Assembly (NCBI GenBank): GCA_902612965.1
Contig: CACMFN010000009.1
Location: 1-64,000 of the forward strand
Direction of reading: 5' to 3'
DNA from: an uncultured SAR116 cluster alpha proteobacterium
GTDB taxonomy: Bacteria > Pseudomonadota > Alphaproteobacteria > Puniceispirillales > GCA-002684695
DNA: 64,000 nucleotides
Of the stretch, positions 10,832 through 23,084 are shown piece after piece. Each line of letters begins with the position of its first letter. Position 1 is the stretch's first letter. Under the pieces are notes generated by a model. The model saw only the letters and a list, made by a program, of their open reading frames with translations, did no database searches and had not been told where the DNA came from. The position numbers and the translations under genes were made by a program.

Positions 10832-11311
10832 ATGCTTATTAATGAAGCAGGATGGGTTGCATTTGGGTTTATAATATTTTGTATAATTGCCTGGAGGTAT
10901 GGTGCAAAGCCGTTTGTAGATGTTTTAGAAGCACGAGCAAATGAAGTAAAAGAAAAACTATCTGAAGCAGAAAACTTGAGAAATGAAGCTAAAGAAGTAT
11001 TAGATAACTTTAAAGTTTTGCAAAAAGAAGCAGAAAATGAGGCTGAAAATATTATTTTAAGGGCCAAGGAAAATGCCAAACAGCTTCAGATTACAGCTGA
11101 GGAAAACTCTAAAAAATTTATTTCCCGTCAGGAAGAACAAATTAAACAAAAAATTAAAGCTGCAGAAAAACAAGCACTCCTAGATGTTAAAAATTTAGTA
11201 GTTGATCTTTCTGTCGAAGCCACAAAAGAATATTTAATTAAAGAAATTGATGAAAAACATTCTAATAAATTAGTTTTAGATTCTTCAAAAACACTCAATA
11301 AAAGTATATAG
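10832..11311 (+). CDS. atpF: F0F1 ATP synthase subunit b
   Basis: Single N-terminal TM helix followed by Ala/Glu/Lys-rich coiled coil; follows b'. Confidence 0.9.
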   Translation: MLINEAGWVAFGFIIFCIIAWRYGAKPFVDVLEARANEVKEKLSEAENLRNEAKEVLDNFKVLQKEAENEAENIILRAKENAKQLQITAEENSKKFISRQEEQIKQKIKAAEKQALLDVKNLVVDLSVEATKEYLIKEIDEKHSNKLVLDSSKTLNKSI

Positions 11312-11365
11312 ATCTTACTAAATATTTTTTTGCCTAATATAAAATATTAATTTAGGTAATACTTA

Positions 11366-12325
11366 ATGATAGAAGATAATAAAAATTTAAATTTAAATAA
11401 AAATCTTTATCTAGCTTCGCCAAGAGGTTTTTGTGCAGGAGTAGAGAGAGCTATTAAAATTGTTGAACAAGCAATTAAAATTCATGGAAAACCTGTTTAT
11501 GTGAAACATGAAATTGTTCATAATAAACACGTAGTAAAAAGATTATCTGAAGATGGCGCAATTTTTGTTGAGTCATTTCAAAATGTACCAAAAAACTCTA
11601 TTGTAATATTTTCTGCACATGGTGTTGCAAAAAAAGTTGTTAATGAAGCTAAGGACCATGATTTAAATATTTTTGATGCAACATGCCCTTTAGTAACTAA
11701 GGTTCATCTTGAGGCGATTAAATTGCATAGCAATGGTTACCATATACTTTTAGTAGGACATGATGGACATCCAGAAATTGAAGGTACTAGAGGGCAAGTT
11801 CCTAGAGAAAGTATAACTTTAATTCAAAATCTCAAAGAAGCAAAAACCTTCAGATCAAAAGAAAAAAAACTAGCATGGCTAAGTCAAACCACATTATCAG
11901 TTGATGATACTTCTGAAATTGTAAAAACTTTAACCAAACGTTTTCCAAATATTATAGGACCAAAGAAAGGTGATATTTGCTATGCAACTACAAACAGACA
12001 AATGGCTGTTAAGAAAATTGCTTCAAATGTTGAAGTAATGCTAATTGTAGGATCAGAAAATTCCTCCAATTCACAAAGGCTTGTTGAAGTTGCAAAAAAT
12101 GAAGGTTGTGTAAATTCATATTTGGTATCTGATGTAAACTTTATAAACTGGAATGAAATAAACAACATAAAAAATATTGGACTATCTTCAGGCGCCTCAG
12201 CACCTGAGAGTCTTATAGAAGAAATTCGTGCTGAGTTCTCGAAAAGATATAATATAAAAGAGATACAGAACTTGGAAACAACAGAAGATATCTACTTTAA
12301 GCTACCTAAAGCATTAGAAAATTAA
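11366..12325 (+). CDS. ispH: 4-hydroxy-3-methylbut-2-enyl diphosphate reductase
   Basis: 'LASPRGFCAGVERAI', 'DATCPLVTKVH', 'GDICYATTNRQ', 'GLSSGASAPESL'. Confidence 0.97.
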   Translation: MIEDNKNLNLNKNLYLASPRGFCAGVERAIKIVEQAIKIHGKPVYVKHEIVHNKHVVKRLSEDGAIFVESFQNVPKNSIVIFSAHGVAKKVVNEAKDHDLNIFDATCPLVTKVHLEAIKLHSNGYHILLVGHDGHPEIEGTRGQVPRESITLIQNLKEAKTFRSKEKKLAWLSQTTLSVDDTSEIVKTLTKRFPNIIGPKKGDICYATTNRQMAVKKIASNVEVMLIVGSENSSNSQRLVEVAKNEGCVNSYLVSDVNFINWNEINNIKNIGLSSGASAPESLIEEIRAEFSKRYNIKEIQNLETTEDIYFKLPKALEN

Positions 12326-13291
12326 ATGGCTGTCTACACAAAAGTTTCAAAAGTTGGAATCCAGTCAATTTTAAGTAAATATAATGTCGGTAAATTAATA
12401 AAATACGAAGAAATTCAAGAAGGAATTGAAAATTCAAACTTCAAAGTTACTACTACTGATGGAATATTTATTCTTACAATTTATGAGAAAAGAGTAAAAG
12501 AGGAAGATCTCCCATATTTTATAAATCTGATGGACCATTTAAGTAGTAATGGTATTAACTGTCCAAAACCAATTAAAGATAAATCAGGTGAAATTTTCCA
12601 GAACATTTCAAACAAAAAGTCTATATTGGTGACATTTTTATCAGGAAATTCATTAAAGTTTATAGACAAAATCCATTGTTATGAATTGGGTAAAAATTTA
12701 GCTAATTTTCATATAAAAGGATTGAAGTTTAAAGGCAAGAGAGAAAATGATCTCAATTACAGATCATGGATTCCACTGTTTAGAAAAGGAATAGCAAGAA
12801 ATGATCTATATAATAAAAGTTTGTTAAATGAAATAGAACAAATCATTAAAGAAACAGTTGATGATTGGCCAAGTGATCTTGAAAATGGTCATATTCACGC
12901 AGACTTATTTCCTAATAATGTCTTTTTTACAAATAATAAACTAAGTGGAATTATAGATTTCTATTTCGCTTGTTACGATATATTAGCTTATGATATTGCT
13001 ATTTGTATTAATTCTTGGTGCTTTAACGAAAATGGTAAATTTTCTCAATCCAATTTAGAAGCACTTTTGTTAGGATATTCAGAAATAAAAAAATTAAGAG
13101 ATAATGAAAAGGAAAATCTTTTATTATTAACAAAAGGTGCCGCGATAAGATTTTTTCTAACACGTCTTTTTGACTGGTATAACACCCCTTCAGATGCCAA
13201 TGTCAAAAAGTTAAATCCCAATGAATACTTAGATAAAGTTTTATTTTTCAATAAAATTAATAATTTGGACTTTGTAAAATGGATACAATAA
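12326..13291 (+). CDS. thrB: Homoserine kinase (APH-fold, ThrB type II)
   Basis: 'EGIENSNFKV', 'HIHADLFPNNVFF...GIIDFYFACYD'; ispH-thrB-rnhA order. Confidence 0.92.
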   Translation: MAVYTKVSKVGIQSILSKYNVGKLIKYEEIQEGIENSNFKVTTTDGIFILTIYEKRVKEEDLPYFINLMDHLSSNGINCPKPIKDKSGEIFQNISNKKSILVTFLSGNSLKFIDKIHCYELGKNLANFHIKGLKFKGKRENDLNYRSWIPLFRKGIARNDLYNKSLLNEIEQIIKETVDDWPSDLENGHIHADLFPNNVFFTNNKLSGIIDFYFACYDILAYDIAICINSWCFNENGKFSQSNLEALLLGYSEIKKLRDNEKENLLLLTKGAAIRFFLTRLFDWYNTPSDANVKKLNPNEYLDKVLFFNKINNLDFVKWIQ

Positions 13292-13713
13292 CTTTAGTAA
13301 CTGATGGAGCATGTAGTGGAAACCCCGGACCTGGAGGCTGGTGCGTTATTGTAAAAAAAGAGAATGAAATAAAAGAATTTTTTGGTGGAGAATTAAAAAC
13401 TACTAATAATAAGATGGAGCTAACGGCAGTAATCAAAGGATTTGAAAATATAGATTCATATTCAAATGTTACTGTTAAAACAGACAGCACCTACGTAATC
13501 AATGGAATAACAAAATGGCTTGCTAATTGGAAAAAAAAAGGTTGGATAAATGCTGCAAAAAAACCAGTTGCAAACAAGGAGCTTTGGGAAAAATTAGAGT
13601 CATTAGTTAGTAATCATAAAGTAAAATGGGAGTGGGTTAAGGGTCATTCTGGAGATGCAGAAAATGAAAGAGCTGATGAACTTGCTCGCAAAGGTATTCA
13701 GGATATAATATAA
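13279..13713 (+). CDS. rnhA: Ribonuclease HI
   Basis: 'LVTDGACSGNPGPGGWCVI', 'NNKMELTAVI', 'TDSTYVINGI', 'VKGHSGDAENERADELAR'. Confidence 0.97.
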   Translation: MDTITLVTDGACSGNPGPGGWCVIVKKENEIKEFFGGELKTTNNKMELTAVIKGFENIDSYSNVTVKTDSTYVINGITKWLANWKKKGWINAAKKPVANKELWEKLESLVSNHKVKWEWVKGHSGDAENERADELARKGIQDII

Positions 13714-13714
13714 T

Positions 13715-14200
13715 CTACAATATGTTTTTTAAGACTGTAATAATATTTTCAGCATCAGTTTTTCCATAGTCTCCTCTTTCATCAATTACATAATATTTTA
13801 TTTGGTTATCTAAAATTATCATTGCAAATCTTTTCATTCGCATTAGAAGATTTGGCCCAAAATCTTCTTCAATATCCATTCTTTTTGCTAACACTCCACC
13901 AATATCACTCATCATCTTTATTTTTTTATTTGCATTGTTAAATTCTCCCCATGCATTAATTACAAATGGATCATTAACTGAAATACAAATTATGTCTTCA
14001 ATACCTAAATCCAAAAATCTTTCATAATTATTTATAAAACTTGGTAAATGTTTGGCTGAACAGGTTTGAGTAAATGCTCCTGGAACACCAAATATAATTA
14101 CCTTTTTATCTAAAGTTAATTCATTGAATGTAATTTCAATTACGTTCTTATCTGTTTTAATTTTTAATTTACAGTCTAAAATATCTTTTATATCCAACAT
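13715..14200 (-). CDS. Peroxiredoxin (Prx5/AhpC-TSA family)
   Basis: 'FGVPGAFTQTCSAKHLPSF' peroxidatic motif; 161 aa. Confidence 0.93.
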   Translation of the reverse strand: MLDIKDILDCKLKIKTDKNVIEITFNELTLDKKVIIFGVPGAFTQTCSAKHLPSFINNYERFLDLGIEDIICISVNDPFVINAWGEFNNANKKIKMMSDIGGVLAKRMDIEEDFGPNLLMRMKRFAMIILDNQIKYYVIDERGDYGKTDAENIITVLKNIL

Positions 14201-14210
14201 AATATTTGTC

Positions 14211-16121
14211 TCATTCTTTCACTTGCTTAATTGTATTTAAAAGGGTTTTAACAGTTAAAATTTCTGGTAAAATTATACCCTCAATATTATTTGGGCCATG
14301 AACTGAATTATATGGAATTCCATATCTTTCATTTTCAGCTAAAAAATTTAAGATATCTTCATTAGGCAAAGTCCAGTCACCTTGAATAATTTTTAAATCT
14401 CCATTCTGGATTTTTTCATTAATTTTTTTATTATTATATATTATAAATTTGTTAAGTTTGCATGTAATACACCAATCGGCTGTAATATCAATTAACACTA
14501 TATTACCTTCTGATGCTAATTTTTGGGCCAACCCTTTTTCCCACAGCAGTGTTGGTCCATTTTCACTATAATAATTTTCAGAAGAATTATTGACCCTAAC
14601 TGATTTAGAAAACATTGAGAGTGTCCATAGCGAAGTTAGTAAAAGCAATACACCCAAAACATATTTTAATTTCAGCATCCATTTACCACTGGATGGCAAA
14701 TAATTTATAAATTTTGGATATACAGCAACTAAAATCCATGGTGATGATAACCCAATGCTCATTGTAAAAAATATAATTAGCATAATTGAATAGCTTTCAG
14801 AAAATGCAAAAGTGATAGCTGTTCCTACAAAAGGAGCTGAGCATGGGGTTGACATAATAGTAGTAAGAAATCCTCTTAAAAAATCGCCAATAAAGCCTTG
14901 ATGGTTCTTTGGCATTAAATCTAATAATATTCTTGGCAATCTAATCTCAAACAAACCAAGCATATTAAATCCAAATAACAAAATGACTAGAGTTATTAAA
15001 AGCAAAAAAGAAGAATTTTGAAATTGCATTCCCCAACTTATTGAGTGGCCAAAATGCTTTAAACTAATTAAAGCTATTGCAAGTATAAGAAAGCTTGATG
15101 TTATACCTAGTGATGTGAAAACAAAAGACTTTCGAATGTTGTTTTGCTGAGTTAAATTTTCCGTAATTATTGAACCTAATTTTAAAGAAATTATTGGCAG
15201 TACACATGGCATAAAGTTTAATAAAAAACCTCCTACAAATGAGATTAATATAAAAATTGTTATTTCTTCAAAAAAGGAAAAATATGAATTTATATTTTGT
15301 CTGGTTTGAATAATTTTTATTTTTTTCTCAAAACTGACACTCTCTAATACAAAAGTTAATTTTATTAATTCTTCATCAAGAATTTTTATATTTTCATTTA
15401 ATTTAGGAAGTAAAATATTATTTCCATTTTTAATTGGTTTACCAAAATTTATTCCTTTTTCATTTTCAACAAAAACATCATAATTATTAACTGGAAACTT
15501 TATACGTTCCAATAAAATCCCATCTTCATTAAGCGCAATTGAACCTATAGAGAACCCTTTTGGAATAATTGGTTTTGGAACAAGAGAAAGGTATTTAGCC
15601 CGCTCACGAGTATTTAAATTTGGTGCGTGAGGTTTGTTTGGAATATTAAGCTCAAAGTCTTGATTAAACGGTATACATATTTCATTACAAGCCAGTAAAC
15701 TTATTTGAGAAATTAATTTTATTTCCTCATTAACTCTTTCAGGTATTAAATTAATTGGAAGAATTATTTTTCCCTCATATCCAAAAGTATCTATCCCAAA
15801 AGTTGAAAATCTAAATGGCGCAGGCCATAGAATATTAAAATTTTTTAAATTTTGAGACCCATCAAAAGTTATTTCTGTCGGCAAGCCAGAGTCACCAGGG
15901 TTTCGCCAATATATTTTCCAACCAGGGGAAGTTACAATTTCTAAAGAAATTGGAATATTATACAAACCTACAACCCCTTCAGTTGCAGAACTTATTCTCA
16001 TTTTAATTATGTCATTTACACCATCACTGCTAATTTTCCAGTCTGTGGAAAAGGCATATGCAGAAAAATTGATACCTATTATAATTAAAATATTAAAAAT
16101 AATTTTAAACAGTATCTTCAA
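14211..16121 (-). CDS. DsbD/ScsB-like thiol:disulfide interchange protein
   Basis: N-terminal DsbD-alpha-like region, TM region with 'NFMPCVLPIISLK' and 'STPCSAPFVGTA', C-terminal thioredoxin-like 'DWCITCKLNK'. The ORF opens at 16244, but TTG 16121 gives a signal-peptide-like start and avoids overlap with the divergent yqgE. Confidence 0.9.
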   Translation of the reverse strand: MKILFKIIFNILIIIGINFSAYAFSTDWKISSDGVNDIIKMRISSATEGVVGLYNIPISLEIVTSPGWKIYWRNPGDSGLPTEITFDGSQNLKNFNILWPAPFRFSTFGIDTFGYEGKIILPINLIPERVNEEIKLISQISLLACNEICIPFNQDFELNIPNKPHAPNLNTRERAKYLSLVPKPIIPKGFSIGSIALNEDGILLERIKFPVNNYDVFVENEKGINFGKPIKNGNNILLPKLNENIKILDEELIKLTFVLESVSFEKKIKIIQTRQNINSYFSFFEEITIFILISFVGGFLLNFMPCVLPIISLKLGSIITENLTQQNNIRKSFVFTSLGITSSFLILAIALISLKHFGHSISWGMQFQNSSFLLLITLVILLFGFNMLGLFEIRLPRILLDLMPKNHQGFIGDFLRGFLTTIMSTPCSAPFVGTAITFAFSESYSIMLIIFFTMSIGLSSPWILVAVYPKFINYLPSSGKWMLKLKYVLGVLLLLTSLWTLSMFSKSVRVNNSSENYYSENGPTLLWEKGLAQKLASEGNIVLIDITADWCITCKLNKFIIYNNKKINEKIQNGDLKIIQGDWTLPNEDILNFLAENERYGIPYNSVHGPNNIEGIILPEILTVKTLLNTIKQVKE

Positions 16122-16198
16122 AATCAAACCTAACAAAGTGAAATTTAAATTCTTGAAATATAAATTTTGTAATCTACTATATATATAGGGATTTATAT

Positions 16199-16756
16199 AT
16201 GTCACAATTTTTAGAAGGACAACTTTTAATAGCAACACCAGCAATAACTGATGAAAGATTTCATAAGTCAGTAATTTTTATATGCTCTCATGATAAAAAT
16301 CATGCAATGGGGCTGGTTTTAAATAAAGTTAACAAAGATGTTAATTTTAAGATTTTTTGTGACCTTATGTCTATTAAAACCTCAGAAAAGGTATTTGATC
16401 ATAACATTAGAATAGGAGGGCCTATGGACACAAATAGAGGTTTTGTTCTTCATTCAGGTGATCATCTTTTGCCAGATACAAAAGTTATAAATAATTCATT
16501 TGGTATGACTTCAAGCATTGATATTATTAAGGAAATTGCTAGTGGTAATGGTCCAAAATCATCAATCATAACTGTTGGCTACTCTGGCTGGTACTCAGGC
16601 CAATTAGAAACAGAGTTGAAGGAAAATAGTTGGTTCACCCTTCCAGCAACACCAGGGCTAGTTTTTAGTTCTGATTTATCTAATGTATGGGAAAACTCTC
16701 TAAATTCTTTAGGAATAAAACCAAACTTAATATCTAATAATATAGGAAACGCCTAG
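16199..16756 (+). CDS. YqgE/AlgH family protein (DUF179)
   Basis: 'LEGQLLIATPAITDERFHKSVIFICSHDKNHAMGLVLNK', 'IRIGGPMDTNRGFVLHS', 'GYSGWYSGQLETEL'. Confidence 0.95.
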   Translation: MSQFLEGQLLIATPAITDERFHKSVIFICSHDKNHAMGLVLNKVNKDVNFKIFCDLMSIKTSEKVFDHNIRIGGPMDTNRGFVLHSGDHLLPDTKVINNSFGMTSSIDIIKEIASGNGPKSSIITVGYSGWYSGQLETELKENSWFTLPATPGLVFSSDLSNVWENSLNSLGIKPNLISNNIGNA

Positions 16757-18162
16757 TTAAATCTTCTATTACTTAAAATAAGATTTTTGATAGATTCAAT
16801 GCTAGCAACAGAATGAAGAGATCTTTTATCCTTTTCTAACAGATCTTGGGACCCCTCTGGCAGCATTGGTTTAATATTAATTGCTTTAAAAACAGCCTCA
16901 GGAAATTTGCAAGGGTGAGCACACGCTAGTGAGATGATTGGTATATCTTTTTCTATTTGATTTTTTTCCCTCACAGTATTAGCTGCAAATGTTCCACAAG
17001 CAGTATGGGGGTCAATAATTAATTCTTTCAATTTGTATACTCTTTCGATTTCATTTAAAATCTGATTATCATCTACAAAATATGCCAAAAAAGTTTCCTT
17101 AAGTTTTTGTAACTTTTGTAAAGGAACATCATATTTTCCTTTGGACTTAAAAAGCTCAAGATTATTTTTTACTTCTAAAACATTTCTATCAAGCAATTCG
17201 AAGAGAAGTCTCTCAAAATTACTTGAAACCTGTATATCCATTGATGGACTCAAAGATGGTATTACTTTTTTTCTTTCCATACTACCTGAGTCAAAGAAAC
17301 GAGTGAGAATATTATTTTTATTTGAAGCACAAATAAGTTTGTGTATGGGTAATCCCATTTTTAGCGCACACCATCCTGCGTAAATATTTCCAAAATTCCC
17401 AGTCGGGACAGAAAAAGAAACTGGTCTTTGTGGTGATCCACATTTAAATGCTGAATAAAAGTAGTAAACTATTTGTGGAACCACTCTCACCCAATTTATA
17501 GAATTCACTGCTGATAGATTCACTTTTTCCTTAAATGACATATCCTCAAACAAATCTTTTACAATCTGTTGGCAATCATCAAAATCTCCATCAATTTGAA
17601 CTGCATAAGCGCCTTCATTTATAATTGATGTCATTTGAGCTTCTTGAATAGGGGATACTCTTGACTTTGGAAATAATATGAAAATATCTAAATTATCTTT
17701 ACCGGCAAATGCTTTTAAAGCAGCAGAGCCTGTATCACCGCTGGTAGCCCCTAGTATTAAAGAGTTTTGTTTATTGTTACTTAAAATTCTCTCAAAATCA
17801 TTTGCCAAAAATTGCATTGCATAATCTTTAAAAGCCCATGTAGGTCCGTGAAAGAGTTCTAATATATAATTTTTTGAACCTATGTCTTTTAATGGTGCGA
17901 TATCCTTGCCATTAAAGTTCTTATATGTCTTTTTGCAAATCTCTAATAAATCATTGTAATTAATGCATTTACTTGAAAATTGATTAATAATAAATGCAGC
18001 TAACTCGGTATATTCTAAATTAGACATTTTTTTTAATTCATCATTAGTGAAAACAGGCAGCTCATTTGGAATAAATAAACCACCATCTCTAGCAAGTCCT
18101 TGTAATAAAACTTCGTTATAAGAAAGATTTTGCTGTAATCCTCTTGTAGATGAATATTTCAT
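16753..18162 (-). CDS. thrC: Threonine synthase
   Basis: 'MKYSSTRG', 'FHGPTWAFKDYAMQFL' PLP-lysine region, 'LGATSGDTGSAALKAF'. Confidence 0.97.
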   Translation of the reverse strand: MKYSSTRGLQQNLSYNEVLLQGLARDGGLFIPNELPVFTNDELKKMSNLEYTELAAFIINQFSSKCINYNDLLEICKKTYKNFNGKDIAPLKDIGSKNYILELFHGPTWAFKDYAMQFLANDFERILSNNKQNSLILGATSGDTGSAALKAFAGKDNLDIFILFPKSRVSPIQEAQMTSIINEGAYAVQIDGDFDDCQQIVKDLFEDMSFKEKVNLSAVNSINWVRVVPQIVYYFYSAFKCGSPQRPVSFSVPTGNFGNIYAGWCALKMGLPIHKLICASNKNNILTRFFDSGSMERKKVIPSLSPSMDIQVSSNFERLLFELLDRNVLEVKNNLELFKSKGKYDVPLQKLQKLKETFLAYFVDDNQILNEIERVYKLKELIIDPHTACGTFAANTVREKNQIEKDIPIISLACAHPCKFPEAVFKAINIKPMLPEGSQDLLEKDKRSLHSVASIESIKNLILSNRRFN

Positions 18163-18236
18163 AAAGATTGTTTATTTGATTAATTTTTTTTGTATATTAG
18201 AGAAAAAACCATGAGATTAAAATATAATTAATAATT

Positions 18237-18968
18237 CTAATTAATTTTTAAAAAACCATTCTGACGATGCCAGGCAAAATATACAAATATAAGACCTATC
18301 GCAAGACTGTACCAAGTTATTGCGTATTGCAAGTGATTGTTGGGAACACGAATTGCACCATTTGCTGGCATAGGAATTTTTAATTTTTCATCTAACGTAA
18401 GTTCATCAATATAAAATGAGTATTCAGCTAAAATATCTAAATGTTTATTAAATTCACTGGGCTTTATGGTAAACCAAAAACCATTATCTGGTTCATTTTC
18501 AGGAACAAAATAACCCTTTTTTTGTGGCATTCTTATTAGACCTATAATTTCAGTTTCACCACTTATAAGGCTGAAACCTCGACTTTCCTTTTTAATATAT
18601 TTTTTGGGAACCCAACCTCTATTTATATATATTATTTTATTTTTTTCCAAAAAAAATGGAGTTATTATATGATAACCAGCATTACCTTCATAAGTTTTAC
18701 CTATAAGCTGTATTTCTTTATCGTTATCAAATTCACCTTTTACTAAAACTTTTCTAAATTTATAATTTAAACTATCCTTTAAAACTTCATCAATTGTCAC
18801 AGGTTGTTTTTCAAAATTATTATTATATTCAGAAATTAAATCAGATTTCCAACCTAACCTTTGAACCTGCCATGTTCCAAGAACTAATAGAATTATGAAT
18901 GATGGAATCGTAAATATAGTAAGCCAAAGTGATGGCTTAAAATATATTTTAAAATTTAAATTTTGCAT
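18237..18968 (-). CDS. SURF1 family cytochrome oxidase assembly protein
   Basis: 'LLVLGTWQVQRLGWK', 'INRGWVPK', 'NNHLQYAITWYSLA'; downstream of ctaE. Confidence 0.92.
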   Translation of the reverse strand: MQNLNFKIYFKPSLWLTIFTIPSFIILLVLGTWQVQRLGWKSDLISEYNNNFEKQPVTIDEVLKDSLNYKFRKVLVKGEFDNDKEIQLIGKTYEGNAGYHIITPFFLEKNKIIYINRGWVPKKYIKKESRGFSLISGETEIIGLIRMPQKKGYFVPENEPDNGFWFTIKPSEFNKHLDILAEYSFYIDELTLDEKLKIPMPANGAIRVPNNHLQYAITWYSLAIGLIFVYFAWHRQNGFLKIN

Positions 18969-19023
18969 TGGTGCTTAGAATAATTAATACCTACGAAAAG
19001 AATTAACTGTATAAATAACCTGA

Positions 19024-19806
19024 TCAAGCTCCCCACATATAGATACAAATAAATAAAAACAACCAAACAACATCAACAAAATGCCAATACCAAGCAGCAG
19101 CCTCAAACCCAAAATGCTGAGTACTTGTGAAATGTCCAAGGTAACCACGAATTAAACAAACAAAAAGAAAGATTGTTCCAACGATTACATGAAAACCATG
19201 AAAACCAGTTGCCATGAAAAAAACTGATGGATAGATGCCTTCTGTAAAACCAAATGGTGCATGCATATACTCTAATGCCTGAAGGCCAGTAAATGAAATT
19301 CCAAGTATAACAGTCAAAAGAAGCCCAAGAAGAAAGTCTGATCTATCATTTTCAATTAAAGCATGATGAGCCCATGTAACAGTGCATCCGGATAATAATA
19401 AAATTAAAGTATTTATTAATGGTAGATCAAAAGGATCAAAGGTTTTAATACCTTCAGGCGGCCACACTCCACCAACTGGAAAAAGAGATGAAGCAAAAAA
19501 AGCCCAAAAAAATGCAACAAAAAACATAACTTCCGAGGCAATAAATAACATCATACCATATCTTAGACCAATTTGAACAATTGGACTGTGGTGGCCTTGA
19601 AATTCCCCTTCTCTTACAATATCTCTCCACCAGTAGAACATTGTCAAAAAAACTAGTCCAAATCCAACTAAAGAAGTAATACCACCATACTCATACTCAT
19701 GCATATACATAGCGCCACCGAGAGCGAGGACAAAACCAGCTGCAGCACCAACAGCAGGCCAAGGACTTGGTTCAACTAGATGATATGAATGGTTATTACT
19801 ACTCAT
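19024..19806 (-). CDS. ctaE: Cytochrome c oxidase subunit III
   Basis: '[33 protein letters not shown]', '[28 protein letters not shown]'. Confidence 0.97.
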   Translation of the reverse strand: MSSNNHSYHLVEPSPWPAVGAAAGFVLALGGAMYMHEYEYGGITSLVGFGLVFLTMFYWWRDIVREGEFQGHHSPIVQIGLRYGMMLFIASEVMFFVAFFWAFFASSLFPVGGVWPPEGIKTFDPFDLPLINTLILLLSGCTVTWAHHALIENDRSDFLLGLLLTVILGISFTGLQALEYMHAPFGFTEGIYPSVFFMATGFHGFHVIVGTIFLFVCLIRGYLGHFTSTQHFGFEAAAWYWHFVDVVWLFLFICIYMWGA

Positions 19807-19827
19807 TTTTACTCCTTAGATAATTAA

Positions 19828-20409
19828 TTAGAGTTTACCCTGTTCTTCTACCTTTGATTGATCCATTGATTTCATAAATGTATATGAAAGAGTAATCTCA
19901 TTAACTTCTTGTACATTCTCGTCTTTATACAAATCTGGGTCAATAAAAAAAGTAACAGGCATGTTCATACTTTCTCCTGGATTAAGTAACTGCTCTACAA
20001 AACAAAAACAGTCAATCTTCATAAAATACTGGCCCGCCTTAGCTGGTGTGACATTAAAAGTTGCTGTTCCCACTATTGGCTCATCACTTAAATTCTTTGC
20101 AAAGTAATAAATTGTTTTTTCTTCACCCATAGGAATTTTTACGGTTTTAGTTTTAGAATAAAAATCCCAATTTAAAGAATCAGTGATATTTGACTCAAAT
20201 CTAATATTAATATTTGGATGACCTGAACTGCCCGGGGCTGATGATGCTATTTGAGTTGTTCCACCAAAACCTGTTACACGGCAAAATATATCATAAAGTG
20301 GAACGGCTGCATACGACAAAGAAAGCATTAACATTCCAATAAAAGTAATTATGAATATTACTTTTTTATTTTGTGCTTTTAAATTATTCTGGTTTTGGGC
20401 AGTGCTCAT
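19828..20409 (-). CDS. ctaG: Cytochrome c oxidase assembly protein CtaG/Cox11
   Basis: 'SYAAVPLYDIFCRVTGFGGTTQ', 'KIDCFCFVEQLLNPGE', 'MPVTFFIDPD'. Confidence 0.96.
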   Translation of the reverse strand: MSTAQNQNNLKAQNKKVIFIITFIGMLMLSLSYAAVPLYDIFCRVTGFGGTTQIASSAPGSSGHPNINIRFESNITDSLNWDFYSKTKTVKIPMGEEKTIYYFAKNLSDEPIVGTATFNVTPAKAGQYFMKIDCFCFVEQLLNPGESMNMPVTFFIDPDLYKDENVQEVNEITLSYTFMKSMDQSKVEEQGKL

Positions 20410-20547
20410 TTAGGACATCATTCTAAATATTGTCATTAAGTAAAAAGTTAAACAGACTATTAATATTATGATTAAAAAGACCCAATTACTGTTTCTTTTT
20501 ATTTTTTTTAACTGTTCACCAGTTTTTGGAATAGCTCTATTTTTCAT
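20410..20547 (-). CDS. Small single-TM protein in the cox operon (CoxF-like, 45 aa)
   Basis: Hand translation: MKNRAIPKTGEQLKKIKRNSNWVFLIIILIVCLTFYLMTIFRMMS*. Exactly fills the gap between ctaB (from 20550) and ctaG (to 20409); basic N-terminus plus one TM helix. Not in the supplied ORF list (too short). Confidence 0.75.
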   Translation of the reverse strand: MKNRAIPKTGEQLKKIKRNSNWVFLIIILIVCLTFYLMTIFRMMS

Positions 20548-20549
20548 TT

Positions 20550-21458
20550 TTAAACCACAAAGTATTTATCAATAACTAAAAAAACAAATATGCCAAACAA
20601 ATAAAAAATTGAATAAACAAACAATGGTATTTCCAATTTTCTATTAGGAAAAATTATCAAACCAATTGAAAGAAAACAAAATCCAAGGCTCATTGTGAAA
20701 GAACCAAAAAAATAAATGTATCCAGTAAGCCCTAATATAAATGGTGATAATGACGAAATAAGTAGTAAAAACGAGTAGAATAAAATTTGATTTTTAGTAG
20801 ATGATTCTCCAACGACATTTGGCATCATAGGAATATTAGCTTTTTTATAGTCTTCAGTTTTCACAAGAGCAAGTGACCAAAAATGAGGTGGCGTCCATAA
20901 AAAAATAATTATAAACAAAATAATAGGTAATAAATTTATACTTTCAGTCATAGCTACCCAACCAATAATTGGCGGGAATGCGCCAGCAGCACCTCCTATA
21001 ACAATATTTTGAGGCGTTCTTCTTTTAAGAAAGACTGAATATACAACAGTATAAAAAAAAATTGTAAATAATAATAGACTGGCAGCCATCCAGTTAGATG
21101 CTAAACCCAGCATTATAATTGATATTAATGCCACAACAAAAGAAAATGTAATTGCTTCTGCAGGATCTACTCTACCAGATGGTATGGGTCTTGTTTTAGT
21201 ACGTATCATAATACTATCAATGTCTTGATCAATCCACTGATTAATAGCACCAGCTGATCCAGCTCCTAAAGCTATCGCTAGTATTGAAAATATACATAAA
21301 ACAGGATGTATTTTAATAGGTGCAAGGTACATACCTACTATAGTAGTAAAAACTACTAATGACATAACCCTGGGCTTCATCAATTCAAAATAATCTAATA
21401 CAGTTGGTACATATAATAATTCTGTATTATTTAGAGATGTAATATTTATAGACCTCAT
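20550..21458 (-). CDS. ctaB: Protoheme IX farnesyltransferase
   Basis: 'LMKPRVMSLVVFTTIVGMYLAP', 'AGAINQWIDQDIDSIMIRTKTRPIPSGR', 'WTPPHFWSLAL'. Confidence 0.96.
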   Translation of the reverse strand: MRSINITSLNNTELLYVPTVLDYFELMKPRVMSLVVFTTIVGMYLAPIKIHPVLCIFSILAIALGAGSAGAINQWIDQDIDSIMIRTKTRPIPSGRVDPAEAITFSFVVALISIIMLGLASNWMAASLLLFTIFFYTVVYSVFLKRRTPQNIVIGGAAGAFPPIIGWVAMTESINLLPIILFIIIFLWTPPHFWSLALVKTEDYKKANIPMMPNVVGESSTKNQILFYSFLLLISSLSPFILGLTGYIYFFGSFTMSLGFCFLSIGLIIFPNRKLEIPLFVYSIFYLFGIFVFLVIDKYFVV

Positions 21459-21473
21459 TTACCTAGCAACAAA

Positions 21474-23066
<1,593 letters not shown>

Positions 23067-23084
23067 TTATCCATATTCTCCTAT

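Noticed and set aside
8797-11311. Split ATP synthase operon (F0 genes without F1 genes)
   Set aside because: Separate F0 and F1 operons and a duplicated b/b' subunit are normal for alphaproteobacteria.
17141-17383. 80-aa ORF antisense to thrC
   Set aside because: Complement of a solid threonine synthase gene; no independent evidence.
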